DNA of 64,000 nucleotides, from positions 1 to 64,000 of the forward strand of contig CANFHC010000014.1 of NCBI GenBank assembly GCA_947446575.1, given 5' to 3'. This DNA comes from Bacteriovoracaceae bacterium. GTDB taxonomy: Bacteria; Bdellovibrionota; Bacteriovoracia; Bacteriovoracales; Bacteriovoracaceae. The notes under the pieces were generated by a model that worked only from the letters and a program-made list of their open reading frames with translations, was not told where the DNA came from and searched no databases. This document shows, one piece after another, positions 18,300 through 26,845 of the stretch (its first letter is position 1; the number at the start of each line of letters is the position of its first letter). Both the position numbers and the translations under genes were made by a program.

Positions 18300-21200
18300 T
18301 TATTTTGCCTTAATTTGAAAATATTGACCGGGATTATTTTCATCTTCTATGAACCAAGCTGGATTGCCATTTTCATCTTTTCCAATTCTCGCTTGAGTCA
18401 TTGGAGGACCCTTTTTATTTAAAATCTCTGCATTGATGTCAAAATCAATTGTAGAGACTCGTTTAAATATTCCAATCTCTTCCATCATTTGTACTGATTT
18501 TTTAAAAGAAGATATTACTTGCTCTAAATCTTCTTTTGTATGAGCTAAGTTTACAAACCAAGGAAAACCATCATAAACGTGAATTCCGTTATACCTTAAG
18601 GCTGCAAAAAAGAGATCTCCACTAGGAAGATCTTCTTTCCATTTGGGCTTCATTAAAGATCCGAAATTATCTACCTTTAACGGAATATTATGAGTTGATA
18701 AAATCCCATTGATTTCATCAACAAAATCTTGCGCTCTAATATTTAAATCTTGCAATAATGGTATTCCGCCTTCTTTAAGAATCTCCAGCGCTCCAAGAGC
18801 AGCTGCTAGAGCAAGAGGATGACGAACAAAAGTACCAGCAAAATAGGTTACACCAACAGAAGGAGTTGAATTATCTCCATATTGCCAATGACCACCATCT
18901 AAAGCATCCATATATTCAGTCTTTCCAGATATCACTCCAATTGGCATTCCCCCACCAAGAATTTTTCCATAAGTACAAAGATCAGCTCTAATATCAAAAT
19001 AGCCTTGAGCACCAGCAGGGTGAACTCTAAAACCAGTAATGATCTCATCAAATATTAAACAAGTCTCTGACTCCGACGTGATCCGTCTTACTTCTTTTAA
19101 AAATTCTTTAGGATGAAAATCACTACGACGGCTTTGAACGGGTTCAACTAAAACTGCGGCTACAGTAATCGCGTGCTCTCTGATAAATTCTAGTGACTCA
19201 TCAGTCCCATAATCTAGTACAATCATGTTAGTTACTGACTCGTTATTTATTCCTGGGGCAGCTGGATAGGAAGTCATATTTTTTGATCCACGCAAAATAA
19301 CTTCGTCGTTAATCCCGTGATATGAACCACTAAAGACTATAATTTTTTCCCTTCCTGTTACTGTACGTGCAATTCTCATGGCCCCAAGTACTGCTTCTGA
19401 TCCAGTATTGCAAAATGCCGTTCTTTCATTTCCAGTTAGCTCATTAATTAATTTACTCACTTCACTCACAAGAGGGTGTTGCGGACCTAGCTCAAAACCT
19501 TCTTCAATTTGTTTTTGGACATACTTTTTTATACGCTCATTACCATTACCAAAAAAATTAGATCCAAATCCACACGTCATATCGATGTAGCGATTATTAT
19601 CAATATCCCATAAGGTTTGAAGATAAGATTTTTTAACAACTATCGGGTAAACGAACTCTTTGCTCTCTGGTTTAAATCCTGTCACAACCCTAGGATCGGC
19701 ATGATTTTTTCGATTATCTTGAGCGAACTTTTTTGAGCCCTTCGTTTTGTCGTTATAATTTTTTTGGAAATCATTTATTCTCTTTTGCGTCTCTTCATCA
19801 ACCTTCATAGTTTTCTCAAGAATAATTTTTGCTTGTGCACCAAATGTTTCTTTAGATTTTTTAATATCTATACCACTTATAGGCGTTTTAACATTGGGCA
19901 GTGCTTGAATTCTGCTGGTTTCACTTGATAAAATACTTGATGAGGATGGCGCTCCAGATAACAGCGCTAACTGATTGGCCATTATCTCTAATTGTTTTTT
20001 AATAATGTCATCTAGCTGAGTTGACGGAGTCTGACTTTGAAAATCTGCTTTTTGCAGAGACATAGGTTTAGAAGATGCAGATTGAATAAATTCTATTTTT
20101 TGAATAGGTCTATCTTCTGCTAATTTGCGAGATACAATAGGAGTATTCAAAGGCATTTCAATTGCCTTAGTTTCTGTAGGCAAAAGCGCTTCAAGATGTA
20201 TTGCAAGCTTTTCTATTGAGGAATAATTTTCCAAGAGCTGTCTAAAAGTAATATTAACTTTCATGTCCTTTTTTAACTTTATCGAGACTTGAGTTAAAAA
20301 CAATGAGTCCATACCCATTTCTAAAAATGAAGTTGTTTTATCAAAACTTCCAACATCAATACCAGAGGCACTTTCAAATATTTTTATTAATCGCGCTTCT
20401 AAATTAATTAAGTCAGAATTACTCATAATTGCATCCTTTATCCTATTACTGACTAACCAATGATGATTTTTTTCAAAAATATATGTAGGAGCCTTTACCC
20501 GCACTCTAGCTTCTTCTGGATACATATCAAATTCGTGTTCACTATTGATTCCCAATATCCAAAGAGCTCCCAACGCCTTCTTGAATGAATATTCTTCTAA
20601 AATAAAATCATTAGAGAGCAGCGTTAAAACTTTTGAAATATTTTTTAAATTAATTAATTCTTTCTTAATTAAATTAGCAGTTGTATTGTTCGTCCCAACT
20701 TCTAAGTAAACACAGGCTGTTATTTCTCTTTGAAGTGATTCAATCGCGCTCACAAAATTAACGGTTGCGCGTATATGATTGGCCCAATATTCTGGAGTTA
20801 ATAAACTTGCAGCAGTTGCTTTATTTACTGATGAAATTATTTTGATTTTTGGTTCTTGAAAATTTATTGTCTTCAAGACATCTAGATACTCTTCAATAAT
20901 TGGGTCCATCATTCTGGAATGGAACGCATGTGATGTTTTTAATTCGATTGAAGCTATTGCTTGATCTTCTAAGTATTTTTTATACCTTGCTAATTCATCG
21001 ACATTACCTGAAACAACAACCGATTTTTGTCCGTTGACTGCTGCAATATCTAACGAGAAATTAAGCAGATGTTTTTCAACTTCAAAAATATTGCTAGAGA
21101 CAGAGAGCATCTTTCCTTTTGGCAGTCGGCTAATTAATTCGGCCCTTTTAGTAATGGCCATAGCCGCTTCTTCAAGAGTAAACACACCTGCAATCGTGGC

Positions 21201-24200
21201 CGCTGCAAACTCTCCAATACTATGCCCGATTAAAGCCGTTGGCATATACCCCAAAGTCATCAACATTTTTGCCAAAGAATACTCGAGTGCAAAAATCGCC
21301 GGCTGAGAATAATAAGTATTGGCTAGAAGTTCATCTGAATTATCAGAAAAAATGATTTCTTTTAAATCATAGGGCAAAAAATTATTTATGGTTTGAGTAG
21401 TTAAATCAAAAATTGATCTAAAAATTAGATTTGTATCATAAAGACCAAGCCCCATTTTACCATATTGCGAACCTTGACCTGGAAATGTAAAAATTAAATT
21501 TTCAAAAAGTGTCTTATTGTCAGAATTTTTTTCTTCGACAAAATATTTTTGAGCAAAAATTAGTTCATCTTTATTCTTAATAACCAGTGCCGCTTTGTAC
21601 TTAAAAGGCTTCCGGCCAACGTCTAGAGTAAATGCAATTTTTTCAAATTGAGTAGATTCAGATTTAGATAAAAAATGCACAAGATTTTCTTTCATTAACG
21701 AAAGCTGTTTTTCGGTTTTAGCTGAAACTTTAAAAATCTTATAAACATCAATATTTTCGAATGATTCTATTTCATCATTCTTAAATTCTTCCAAAATAAG
21801 GTGAGCATTAGTTCCTCCTACTCCAAAAGAAGAGACTGCTGCTCTTCGATTCTCAGCGGATTCTCTTTTTTTAAATTCTAAGTTTTCATTGGTTACAATA
21901 AAAGGTGTTTCATTAAAATTAATCAGTGGATTTGCGATTTTAAAATGCGCTGTCCCTGGAATAATTCCTTTGTTTAAAATAAGCACCGTTTTAATAAAAC
22001 TAGTAACACCTGAAGCTGCCGTCAAATGACCAAGATTCGATTTTACTGAACTTAATACACAATAATTATTTTTTAATGTTCTTAATTTAAATGCTTTTGT
22101 GAGTGCATCTACTTCAATTGGATCTCCAATTGGAGTGGCAGTACCATGAGCTTCAACAAACCCAATGGTCTCGGGGTGAATCCCCCCATCTATTTGAGCT
22201 TTGATTATTGCATCCATTTGTCCATCAACCGATGGAGCAGTAAAGCTCATTTTATTGGCCCCATCGTTATTGAGTCCAACTCCTTTAACAATTGCAAGTA
22301 TAGTGTCTTGGTCTTTTATCGCATCTTCTAAACGCTTTAATACAACTACTCCGGCACCATCTGAAAAAACCGTTCCAGATGCCTCCGAATCAAATGGACG
22401 GCAAGCTCCATCACTTGATAGAATCCCACCTTCGATAAAAAGATGCCCAGTTTTTGGCGCACCTGAAATCGAGATGCCACCAGCTAAGGCCATATCACAA
22501 CTTCGACTTCGCAATTTTAAACACGCCTCAATGATTGCAACTAAAGATGTTGAACACCCTGTATGAATAGAAAGTGCTGGTCCTTTTAAATTTAATTTAT
22601 AAGCAATTCTCGTTGCAATATAATCTTTTTCTAAACCAAGCATGACATTGAACTCACCCAAATCCTGAATTTTATCTGGATGTTCATCAACGAGCTTTGA
22701 ATATTTTGAGTTCCCCATTCCCGCAAAAATACCAATACTATGCTCAGTATTTTCTGGATTGTATCCTGCGAGCTCGAGTGCTTCATAACAAATTTCTAAA
22801 AACTTTCTTTGCTGAGGGTCCATTAATTCTGCTTCACGAGGAGTCATGCCAAAAAACTTGTGATCAAACGTTGCTTGTTCAGGAAACTCTCCTTCAAAGA
22901 ACACATAGTTTGAATCATTTTTAGCTTCTTTTAAAACATATGAATTTACATTCTCTTTATGAAAAGAAGTTAATTCATTTTTTCGTTGGACTAAATTTTC
23001 CCATAATTCATCAATTGAACTAGCTCCTGGAAATCGGCCGGTCATTCCAATAACTGCAATATCATGAGAGTCATTTGCATTTAGTTTTCTGGAAAAATCA
23101 TACTGTTTTTTAGCAGATTGATTCTTCAACTCTAAGTTTTGGCATAATGTTTTTATTGTTGGGTATTGAAAAATTTCAGCAATTGAAATTGGTTGCTGTA
23201 ACTCTTGATTGAGTTCAACTAAGATTTTTATGGCCATTAAGGACGTTCCCCCTAGGTCAAAAAAATTATCTTCAATTCCAATTTTATCTATAATCAAAAA
23301 CTTTTTCCAAAATTTATGAAGAGTTTTTTCTAGATCTGACTGTGGAGCAACGTATTCATTAGCAAGCTCAGGACGAGCACTACTTGGAGCTGGAAGATTT
23401 TTATAATCCACTTTGCCTGATGGTGTTAATGGAAAATCAGCGATATTTATAAATAATCCAGGAATCATATAATCTGGAAGTATCGCTTTTAAGCTAGATC
23501 TTAATTTTTTAAAATCAACTTCTTCAGTCTTTTTAAAATAAGCACAAAGATATGCTTCCCGCTCATTTGATTTAATGGCTTTTACGACTGAAGCCTTTCC
23601 TTTTAATAATTTTTGAATGGCCACTTCAATTTCACCAATTTCAATTCGATACCCACGAATTTTAACCTGAGTATCGATACGACCAAGGCATTCTATATTT
23701 CCTTCAGTGCAAATCCTTACTAGATCACCTGTTTTATAAATGCGACCGAGCTTAAAGTGCTCGATAAATCGCTCTTTGGTTAAATCTTCCGCATGTAAAT
23801 ATCCTAAAGCCAGGGCCGCTCCTTTTATATAGAGCTCTCCTTCATCGTGAATTTTTGTAGGTTTTAACTCTTTGTCTAAAATATGACATTCAACATTGGT
23901 AATAGCGCGCCCAATGCTTGGTAAATCAGGAAACGATTTAGGATCTCCTTCCAATTTTAAACTGGTCACTACGTGGGTTTCAGTCGGTCCATAATGATTG
24001 AATAGTTTTATTTTATCTAAATGACATAAAAAACTTCTAATTGCAGGGGTAATTTTTAATTGTTCACCAGCTGTTGTAATTTCTTTTAATGATTTGGGAA
24101 TTAATTTAAATTTTACGGCAACTTCTGCAAGATGATTCAAGGCCACATACGGTAGATAGAGTCTATTAACTTTTTTATCAATAATTAAATTTAATAATTT

Positions 24201-24869
24201 AATCGTATCAAGTCGCTCATCTTCAGACAGGAGTACTAATTTTCCTCCCAGAGTTAGGGTAGAGAAAATTTCTTGAAAATGCACATCAAAACTAATCGGT
24301 GTAAATTGCAAAGTGATGGACTCTGCTGCTAGCGATGTTTCTTTATTTTGCCATTCAATTAAATTGACGAGTGCCGATTGGGCCATAGCTACCCCTTTAG
24401 GAGTACCCGTCGATCCACTGGTATAAATAACATAGCCGAGTTTTGAATTGGTACAATCAATACTCGGATTTTTATGACTAAATTTTCTTAAATCAAGAGA
24501 CTCAAAAATTGTGAGTTTGTCTTGATGATCACAATTAAAAATTGATTTGATTGAATCCTCAATCAGAACGATTTTTGTTTTAGATTGAGTGAGCATAAAA
24601 TTTAATCGCGATGAAGGATACTCTGGATCTAGAGGTAAATAACCTGCTCCCGCTTTTAAAATTCCTAATATCACAGCAATTAAATTTTCAGATCTTTTAA
24701 AACAAACTCCGACGATATCGCCAGGTTTCACTCCGCTACCAACAAGAAAATGAGCTATTTGATTGGCCTTTATATTTAATTGCTCATACGTGAGAACGCG
24801 ATCATTCATCACAAGAGCAACTCTTGCTGAATATTTCAAAACACTTTGATTAAAGAGATTGATTAACAA
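18300..24869 (-). CDS. Hybrid NRPS-PKS-aminotransferase, A-T-KS-AT-ACP-AMT
   Basis: 2189 aa. Domains: adenylation (10-490; YTSGSTGTPKG, NHYGPTET), carrier T (512-575; Ser544), ketosynthase (601-1028; Cys772, His908, His948), acyltransferase (1125-1410; Ser1217 in GHSIG, HAFH at 1314 indicating malonyl-CoA), ACP (1486-1560; Ser1522), a disordered linker, and a class III PLP aminotransferase (about 1700-2125; Asp1941, Lys1969). The C-terminal ARIGKDENGNPAWFI stretch resembles the tail after aminotransferase domains of iturin/mycosubtilin-type enzymes. The A-domain code reads D-V-Q-Y-T-A-H-V-V, close to proline codes. No ketoreductase is present, so the beta-keto group is free for transamination. 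The start is TTG, supported by GGAG 8-9 nt upstream. Confidence 0.95.
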   Translation of the reverse strand: MLINLFNQSVLKYSARVALVMNDRVLTYEQLNIKANQIAHFLVGSGVKPGDIVGVCFKRSENLIAVILGILKAGAGYLPLDPEYPSSRLNFMLTQSKTKIVLIEDSIKSIFNCDHQDKLTIFESLDLRKFSHKNPSIDCTNSKLGYVIYTSGSTGTPKGVAMAQSALVNLIEWQNKETSLAAESITLQFTPISFDVHFQEIFSTLTLGGKLVLLSEDERLDTIKLLNLIIDKKVNRLYLPYVALNHLAEVAVKFKLIPKSLKEITTAGEQLKITPAIRSFLCHLDKIKLFNHYGPTETHVVTSLKLEGDPKSFPDLPSIGRAITNVECHILDKELKPTKIHDEGELYIKGAALALGYLHAEDLTKERFIEHFKLGRIYKTGDLVRICTEGNIECLGRIDTQVKIRGYRIEIGEIEVAIQKLLKGKASVVKAIKSNEREAYLCAYFKKTEEVDFKKLRSSLKAILPDYMIPGLFINIADFPLTPSGKVDYKNLPAPSSARPELANEYVAPQSDLEKTLHKFWKKFLIIDKIGIEDNFFDLGGTSLMAIKILVELNQELQQPISIAEIFQYPTIKTLCQNLELKNQSAKKQYDFSRKLNANDSHDIAVIGMTGRFPGASSIDELWENLVQRKNELTSFHKENVNSYVLKEAKNDSNYVFFEGEFPEQATFDHKFFGMTPREAELMDPQQRKFLEICYEALELAGYNPENTEHSIGIFAGMGNSKYSKLVDEHPDKIQDLGEFNVMLGLEKDYIATRIAYKLNLKGPALSIHTGCSTSLVAIIEACLKLRSRSCDMALAGGISISGAPKTGHLFIEGGILSSDGACRPFDSEASGTVFSDGAGVVVLKRLEDAIKDQDTILAIVKGVGLNNDGANKMSFTAPSVDGQMDAIIKAQIDGGIHPETIGFVEAHGTATPIGDPIEVDALTKAFKLRTLKNNYCVLSSVKSNLGHLTAASGVTSFIKTVLILNKGIIPGTAHFKIANPLINFNETPFIVTNENLEFKKRESAENRRAAVSSFGVGGTNAHLILEEFKNDEIESFENIDVYKIFKVSAKTEKQLSLMKENLVHFLSKSESTQFEKIAFTLDVGRKPFKYKAALVIKNKDELIFAQKYFVEEKNSDNKTLFENLIFTFPGQGSQYGKMGLGLYDTNLIFRSIFDLTTQTINNFLPYDLKEIIFSDNSDELLANTYYSQPAIFALEYSLAKMLMTLGYMPTALIGHSIGEFAAATIAGVFTLEEAAMAITKRAELISRLPKGKMLSVSSNIFEVEKHLLNFSLDIAAVNGQKSVVVSGNVDELARYKKYLEDQAIASIELKTSHAFHSRMMDPIIEEYLDVLKTINFQEPKIKIISSVNKATAASLLTPEYWANHIRATVNFVSAIESLQREITACVYLEVGTNNTTANLIKKELINLKNISKVLTLLSNDFILEEYSFKKALGALWILGINSEHEFDMYPEEARVRVKAPTYIFEKNHHWLVSNRIKDAIMSNSDLINLEARLIKIFESASGIDVGSFDKTTSFLEMGMDSLFLTQVSIKLKKDMKVNITFRQLLENYSSIEKLAIHLEALLPTETKAIEMPLNTPIVSRKLAEDRPIQKIEFIQSASSKPMSLQKADFQSQTPSTQLDDIIKKQLEIMANQLALLSGAPSSSSILSSETSRIQALPNVKTPISGIDIKKSKETFGAQAKIILEKTMKVDEETQKRINDFQKNYNDKTKGSKKFAQDNRKNHADPRVVTGFKPESKEFVYPIVVKKSYLQTLWDIDNNRYIDMTCGFGSNFFGNGNERIKKYVQKQIEEGFELGPQHPLVSEVSKLINELTGNERTAFCNTGSEAVLGAMRIARTVTGREKIIVFSGSYHGINDEVILRGSKNMTSYPAAPGINNESVTNMIVLDYGTDESLEFIREHAITVAAVLVEPVQSRRSDFHPKEFLKEVRRITSESETCLIFDEIITGFRVHPAGAQGYFDIRADLCTYGKILGGGMPIGVISGKTEYMDALDGGHWQYGDNSTPSVGVTYFAGTFVRHPLALAAALGALEILKEGGIPLLQDLNIRAQDFVDEINGILSTHNIPLKVDNFGSLMKPKWKEDLPSGDLFFAALRYNGIHVYDGFPWFVNLAHTKEDLEQVISSFKKSVQMMEEIGIFKRVSTIDFDINAEILNKKGPPMTQARIGKDENGNPAWFIEDENNPGQYFQIKAK

Positions 24870-24887
24870 AATATCTCCACGCTAAAA

Positions 24888-24912
24888 TTAAAGTAAGTTA
24901 TAGCTACTTTAA
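24888..24912 (-). promoter_or_regulatory. Inverted repeat in the leader of the hybrid PKS gene
   Basis: Perfect 8-bp arms TTAAAGTA (24888-24895) and TACTTTAA (24905-24912) flank a 9-nt loop, just upstream of the GGAG ribosome-binding site of the 24869 TTG start. It could be an operator or a weak RNA stem. The arms are AT-rich, so chance is possible. Confidence 0.35.
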
Positions 24913-24936
24913 ATTTTAAGAACTTATCTAGTGGAC

Positions 24937-24963
24937 TTATCGGATAGTTGTGTAAAAAGCTTC
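24937..24963 (-). promoter_or_regulatory. Possible sigma-28-like promoter of the PKS-NRPS genes
   Basis: On the minus strand GAAGCTTT (24956-24963), an 11-nt spacer and TCCGATAA (24937-24944) match the sigma-28 consensus at 12 of 16 positions, with 7 of 8 in the -10. Transcription would begin near 24930, about 60 nt before the TTG start. It lies in the only sizeable gap (171 nt) within the operon. The -35 half is weak. Confidence 0.33.
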
Positions 24964-24981
24964 AGTTTTAAGCTCAATTAA

Positions 24982-25005
24982 TTTTATCATATCTCTTTGA
25001 TAAAA
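24982..25005 (-). terminator. Stem-loop after the phosphopantetheinyl transferase gene
   Basis: Perfect 8-bp arms TTTTATCA (24982-24989) and TGATAAAA (24998-25005) with an 8-nt loop, 36 nt after the stop of the transferase gene. The stem is AT-rich and not followed by a run of T, so it may be a weak or partial terminator, or a protein-binding site between the two transcription segments. Confidence 0.3.
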
Positions 25006-25040
25006 CGATAAAGGCACCATTATTTTTAAGTAAATAATGT

Positions 25041-25721
25041 TTAAACAATCTCAAGAATGGTTAAAAGAGACCCCTCAAAGAGGGCAAAGCGACCTTCAAA
25101 AGAATTGCGGTTTTGGGGACCAAATTCACTATTTAATGATTTTGTAAGAAAGATTTTAAAAGTTTGATTTTTAAAATCTATTTCCGAAACATAGGCATAA
25201 TCAAAGCCGAAAAATTTTTTTACTTCTGGGTACAGCGCTTTGTACAAGCTTTCTTTAGCGGAAAATATAAAAGTGAGAAGTTCCTCTGCACTAAAATGAG
25301 TATGTTCTTTTAAATCATTTGCAGTCAGTATATGCCTAGCAAGCTCTATCTTTGTTCGCCCTAATAATTCAATATCTAAACCTAAGCATCGCACTTTTGT
25401 TTTATCAGCAATGGCGGCACAAACATATTCATTGCTATGAGAAATAGACCCAATTAAATCAGGTGGCCAATTAGGGGTACGGTCGTCGTTTGAATTGAGA
25501 GAGAGTAATTCGGTCCCATTAAAAATTTGAACTGCTTTGTAGGCACAATAACGACCAAGAAGGTATTCATTTTTTCTTTTTGGATGATACTTTTCGGTTG
25601 ATGGAGAAATAAGGAGCTTTGAAATAATCGATTGAATTTCAGGACTCACAAATTCATCTCTTTTAACTATGAAAAAAGTTGAATTTGTAAAGTATTGAGT
25701 GAGTTCTGAAATATTATTCAT
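25041..25721 (-). CDS. Sfp/EntD-type 4'-phosphopantetheinyl transferase
   Basis: 226 aa. It shows the family motifs in order: a KRKNEYLLGRYCAYKA region, GSISHSNEYV, the magnesium-binding CLGLDIELLG, and FSAKESLYKALYPEVKKFFGF. It transfers the phosphopantetheine arm from coenzyme A to carrier domains, so it is the natural activator of the four carrier domains encoded just downstream. Length and motifs fit the EntD subgroup. It begins 5 nt after the Wza-like exporter stop, so the two share a transcript. A 171-nt gap then separates it from the hybrid synthase. Confidence 0.93.
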   Translation of the reverse strand: MNNISELTQYFTNSTFFIVKRDEFVSPEIQSIISKLLISPSTEKYHPKRKNEYLLGRYCAYKAVQIFNGTELLSLNSNDDRTPNWPPDLIGSISHSNEYVCAAIADKTKVRCLGLDIELLGRTKIELARHILTANDLKEHTHFSAEELLTFIFSAKESLYKALYPEVKKFFGFDYAYVSEIDFKNQTFKIFLTKSLNSEFGPQNRNSFEGRFALFEGSLLTILEIV

Positions 25722-25726
25722 ATTTT

Positions 25727-26749
25727 TTAAAGAGCAATTATAGCTAAGGCAATACTAGAAAAAATTCCTGCAATATGTCCTAGTCGCTCTAGCCAAATAT
25801 CTGATTCCTTTCTCACCTGTGTGTTCATATAAATTGTATCATTTGGCATAATCGCTGGAATCGTTTCAGGCTGATCAAAAGCGAATTCGATTTTCTTCAC
25901 TCCCTCTTTAGTATTTCTAAAAACAAAACATTCTGTATACCCTAGGGCCGAAATTGTTCCGCCAGATTTTTCAATAAAATAATAAAGACTGGCATTTTTT
26001 TGATAAAGGACTTTCCCTGGTTTTATCACTCCACCGATGATCGTAACAAAAGGAATCTCTTGCGTTTTTCCTGCTAAACTATCGAGCTTAGAAATAAATA
26101 GACTGTCTCCACCAAGCCATCTAATTTTATCAGCTGCGGAATTTGATTCGAAATATTTATTCAAAAGAACTTTATATTCATAGGTTTGTTGTTTTAAACC
26201 AGCAGTAAAATAATCTACCGACACATCACCTTGCACTCCACCAGCAGCATCAACAACAAGATCTAATGTGTCAGACTGTTTTACAAGATAGCGACCAGGT
26301 TTTTTAACTAAACCTCGCACCTCTACCCAATATTCTTTTTTTGCGATGGTGAAGTTAACCCCATCAACACCTTTTTGGAAAAATTTTCGATAAGACTTTA
26401 AAACTTGTTCTTTAACTTCAGCAAATGTCTTGTCAGTAATATTGATATTAACATCGTATGGTAATTGCAAATTTCCGTTAAAATCTGATCTAAAAATACC
26501 ACTTAAACGGCTATCGCTTGGATGAGAAATTTGAAAAGAAAATCCCGGTGCTACATAATTTGGAATTTTTGAGAGGTCAGGAATTTCTTTGTCTATACCT
26601 GAATCAGTTTCACTTTTATTTTTACTTTCAGCTTCCATACTTTGCTTAATTTGATCTGTATATTTAGGATAATCCTTTAATGAATGATTGGTGGAACAAC
26701 CTGATAAAAATATCAAAGCAATTAACGAAAAAAATCTTAAATTATTCAC
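25727..26749 (-). CDS. Wza-like outer-membrane polysaccharide export lipoprotein
   Basis: 340 aa. The lipoprotein signal LIALIFLSGCSTN has a lipobox cysteine. A poly-export domain (about 65-155) is followed by SLBB-type beta-grasp domains (EVRGLVKKPGRYLV, then TIIGGVIKPGKVLY). A C-terminal hydrophobic helix (LERLGHIAGIFSSIALAIIAL) matches the outer-membrane-spanning helix of Wza. It should form the outer-membrane exit pore for the polysaccharide made by the neighbouring Wzx/Wzy genes. It is the first gene of the leftward operon that continues into the PPTase and NRPS-PKS genes and is divergent from the glycosyltransferase at 26846. Confidence 0.9.
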   Translation of the reverse strand: MNNLRFFSLIALIFLSGCSTNHSLKDYPKYTDQIKQSMEAESKNKSETDSGIDKEIPDLSKIPNYVAPGFSFQISHPSDSRLSGIFRSDFNGNLQLPYDVNINITDKTFAEVKEQVLKSYRKFFQKGVDGVNFTIAKKEYWVEVRGLVKKPGRYLVKQSDTLDLVVDAAGGVQGDVSVDYFTAGLKQQTYEYKVLLNKYFESNSAADKIRWLGGDSLFISKLDSLAGKTQEIPFVTIIGGVIKPGKVLYQKNASLYYFIEKSGGTISALGYTECFVFRNTKEGVKKIEFAFDQPETIPAIMPNDTIYMNTQVRKESDIWLERLGHIAGIFSSIALAIIAL

Positions 26750-26845
26750 TCAAAGCTCCTATTCGCAGTATAATTACTATATTGTAATCACTTTTTTAGA
26801 ATTTGAAAGAATACTTTACTCTTTAAAGGATAGCGAAAGCTCAAT

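Noticed and set aside
18300-20000. Free-standing glutamate-1-semialdehyde aminomutase gene
   Set aside because: The class III aminotransferase is in frame with the ACP and linker of the 2189-aa protein and ends with the tail typical of assembly-line aminotransferases.
22201-22566. 121-codon open frame opposite the ketosynthase region
   Set aside because: Antisense to the highly conserved KS coding sequence, no ribosome-binding site, no recognisable product.
26769-26788. TATAAT box and ATTAC/GTAAT inverted repeat between the Wza-like gene and the glycosyltransferase
   Set aside because: No -35 element at the right distance and the arms are only 5 bp; the gap must contain divergent promoters but I cannot place them.
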